This document shows positions 4,911-6,326 of a stretch of 6,326 bases of DNA, piece by piece (the stretch's first letter is position 1; each line of letters begins with the position of its first letter). The stretch spans positions 1 through 6,326 of the forward strand of contig DYTL01000049.1 in assembly GCA_020726005.1 (NCBI GenBank), read 5' to 3'. The notes beneath the pieces were generated by a model. The model saw only the letters and a program-made list of their open reading frames with translations, was not told the origin of the DNA and ran no database searches. The position numbers and the translations under genes were made by a program. This DNA is from Microcaldota archaeon. GTDB taxonomy: Archaea > Micrarchaeota > Micrarchaeia > Anstonellales > Bilamarchaeaceae.

Positions 4911-6255
4911 GGAACATTTTTATTGTATGTGAGATCATAGGTATTATTTGTTGTTTATATAAATTTTTTTTATTGTGTTCTTGCAAACGCGTAATTAGCT
5001 GTGTTGTTTTTTCTTGTAGATCTGAAGGTAACTCATTGAAAGTGCTCATTCTTTCATTGATTCGGTTTTCAATTGAAGTTAATTGCGCAATTCTGTTTGC
5101 ATCATTAGGTTTAGAAAGTTCGTTTTTTATTCTTTCAATATCCGTTTTATCATTTATTAAATTAAAAATAAACGTTCTAAAATCGTTAATAGAAGCAAGA
5201 ATGCTATTTGATTTTTGTGAGCGTATCAAAAAGAAAGGTAATATACCAAAAACTTCATCAATACATGTAGGTACTACCTTAAGTAAAAGTTCTGGTAAAG
5301 CAAGAATAGCGATTTTTATACTTTGAACAGAATCAGTAAATGCTAAAAGCTTAAAGATAAAATTGCATACAGATTTATCTTCTACTTTTTGTATGAAATT
5401 GGATATTTTTATTACATTAGATCGGTTTGTTTCTATAAATGATAATATATATTGGAGAGGGTCACTATTGCGAGGTATAAAATGAGTGCAATATTCACCT
5501 ATTTCAATTTTTTTAAGTAATTCACAGAGGTCTCTTTCTTTTTTGGTATAGTTACCTCTATACTTACACATTATTTCAATCACGGTATTAATAATTTCTT
5601 TAATTTTTTCCGTTCGTATATTTGAAAATGGTGGATATTCTCCATATAATTTAATATTGAAATTGCGACTATCTTCATTATTGGGAATATTTACAAGTTG
5701 AAATACTATTTTTCTTAATTTTTCATTATTTTGAAAAATATCGGGGTTCCACCTCGAGTAATAAACAGGACGTGAAGGTAGATGTGGTGAGATGATTGAC
5801 ATAAATTGCATAGAAGACGGAGTTACAAATTCTTCTCTATCAAATATAAGCGATCTTATAATTATAGCAATTGTTTGTTCTTTCATTGTACACTCATTTA
5901 TACATTTCAGATTTACTGCTTGGAAATACCTCTCTAAATGTTGTATGGTTTCATTATTAATGTGTTGTTTTTTATTATACTCCCTATAGTAAGATATTTT
6001 CTCTTCTAAAACAAGAGCCGCACGTAATCTGATACCAAAGTCTTGAGAAATAGAAAGTACTTCAGCTGCAAGTTCAATTGGGATTGGCTTTGTTACATCC
6101 GAAGAGGCATTAAGATATTTGTGTAAATAATAATACGGTAATCCGGACCGATGGATCATATCAACACCGATAATCTTCGAATCAATTAAACCACCAAAAA
6201 GAGTTTTGAATTTTTGAATAGTTGCTTTTTGATCTAATGTTGTAGTTTTAACCAT
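4891..6255 (-). CDS. Orphan protein, largely helical, with possible N-terminal helix-turn-helix (454 aa)
   Basis: I do not recognise a family. The start is ATG at 6255 (MVKTTTLDQK): a GTG three codons upstream is itself part of the GGAGGTG Shine-Dalgarno site (6262-6268), which lies six nt before this ATG. Residues about 27-65 (KIIGVDMIHRSGLPYYYLHKYLN..., then PIPIELAAEVL) have the spacing of an XRE/Cro-like helix-turn-helix: a helix, SGLP turn, YYYLHKYL recognition-like helix, then a closing helix. Residues 155-210 are Pro/Tyr/Asn-rich. Residues 215-365 are amphipathic helices, including the hydrophobic IKIAILALPELLLKVV (313-328). Residues 370-450 look like charged coiled-coil helices. There is no signal peptide, no convincing membrane segment and no catalytic motif. 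Seven scattered cysteines form no zinc motif. It is a single gene, convergent with tRNA-Thr, and could be a regulator or an accessory gene; function is unknown. Confidence 0.85.
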   Translation of the reverse strand: MVKTTTLDQKATIQKFKTLFGGLIDSKIIGVDMIHRSGLPYYYLHKYLNASSDVTKPIPIELAAEVLSISQDFGIRLRAALVLEEKISYYREYNKKQHINNETIQHLERYFQAVNLKCINECTMKEQTIAIIIRSLIFDREEFVTPSSMQFMSIISPHLPSRPVYYSRWNPDIFQNNEKLRKIVFQLVNIPNNEDSRNFNIKLYGEYPPFSNIRTEKIKEIINTVIEIMCKYRGNYTKKERDLCELLKKIEIGEYCTHFIPRNSDPLQYILSFIETNRSNVIKISNFIQKVEDKSVCNFIFKLLAFTDSVQSIKIAILALPELLLKVVPTCIDEVFGILPFFLIRSQKSNSILASINDFRTFIFNLINDKTDIERIKNELSKPNDANRIAQLTSIENRINERMSTFNELPSDLQEKTTQLITRLQEHNKKNLYKQQIIPMISHTIKMFQNSRPK

Positions 6256-6261
6256 TATATG

Positions 6262-6268
6262 CACCTCC
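6262..6268 (-). promoter_or_regulatory. Strong Shine-Dalgarno site that decides the start of the orphan gene
   Basis: On the - strand, GGAGGTG is followed by CATATA and then ATG (6253-6255). The spacing is six nt, as at EF-1A. The last GTG of this motif is in frame and could be mistaken for a start, but it would then have no ribosome binding site, so the ATG is preferred. Confidence 0.85.
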
Positions 6269-6298
6269 TATTACTAAATAATTATTTGTGTAATAAGA

Positions 6299-6306
6299 TA
6301 TATAAA
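6299..6306 (-). promoter_or_regulatory. TATA box of the orphan gene
   Basis: On the - strand, TTTATATA matches the archaeal TATA consensus. Initiation about 25 nt downstream (near 6277) gives a leader of roughly 20 nt that includes GGAGGTG. This is the clearest core promoter in the window, suggesting that the orphan gene is expressed on its own. Confidence 0.65.
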
Positions 6307-6326
6307 TCTATGCTTGTCATTTTTCC

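Noticed and set aside
4973..5326. 117-residue + strand ORF opposite the orphan gene
   Set aside because: It has no Shine-Dalgarno site or promoter, while the opposite frame is open for 454 codons with clear signals.
6262..6264. GTG as the start of the orphan gene (457 residues)
   Set aside because: This GTG is part of the GGAGGTG ribosome binding site for the ATG at 6253-6255.

Overview
The window is AT-rich archaeal DNA. The evidence is an EF-1A of archaeal/eukaryotic type, an archaeal-type uS10, the eL15 ribosomal protein (absent from bacteria) followed by an Rpp30-like RNase P subunit, a tRNA-Thr without encoded CCA and with U73, TATA-like promoter boxes, and GGAGGTG-type Shine-Dalgarno sites. 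Short proteins, a shortened RNase P subunit and a cysteine-rich repeat lipoprotein of a kind I associate with DPANN archaea suggest a DPANN lineage (Woesearchaeota/Pacearchaeota-like). That placement is inference.

Layout. Positions 2-70 hold the last 22 codons of an unidentified + strand gene. Positions 95-247 hold a small CxxC protein with a GTG start. Positions 301-1695 encode a secreted lipoprotein with three cysteine-rich modules of exactly 48 residues followed by a transglutaminase-like domain. It converges on a - strand operon (2727 to 1754) of ribosomal protein eL15 and a 134-residue Rpp30-like protein, with a symmetric T/A-rich terminator region between the two units. The 177-bp region 2728-2904 is divergent and carries the promoters of the eL15 operon and of the EF-1A gene. 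EF-1A (2905-4182) and uS10 (4194-4502) form a translation operon that ends in a T-rich terminator. After a 183-bp spacer with its own TATA-like box comes tRNA-Thr(GGU) at 4686-4757. The right end is filled by a - strand orphan gene (6255 to 4891, 454 residues) with a clear promoter and a strong Shine-Dalgarno site.

How the parts work together. The centre (2164-4757) is a translation cluster: ribosomal proteins eL15 and uS10, the elongation factor that delivers aminoacyl-tRNA, a tRNA-processing subunit and a tRNA. The flanks are accessory: a surface-anchored transglutaminase-fold protein on the left and an unrecognised, largely helical protein with a possible N-terminal helix-turn-helix on the right. 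The strongest candidates for something undescribed are the 454-residue orphan and the modular cysteine-rich lipoprotein. No CRISPR array, insertion sequence or integrase was seen.
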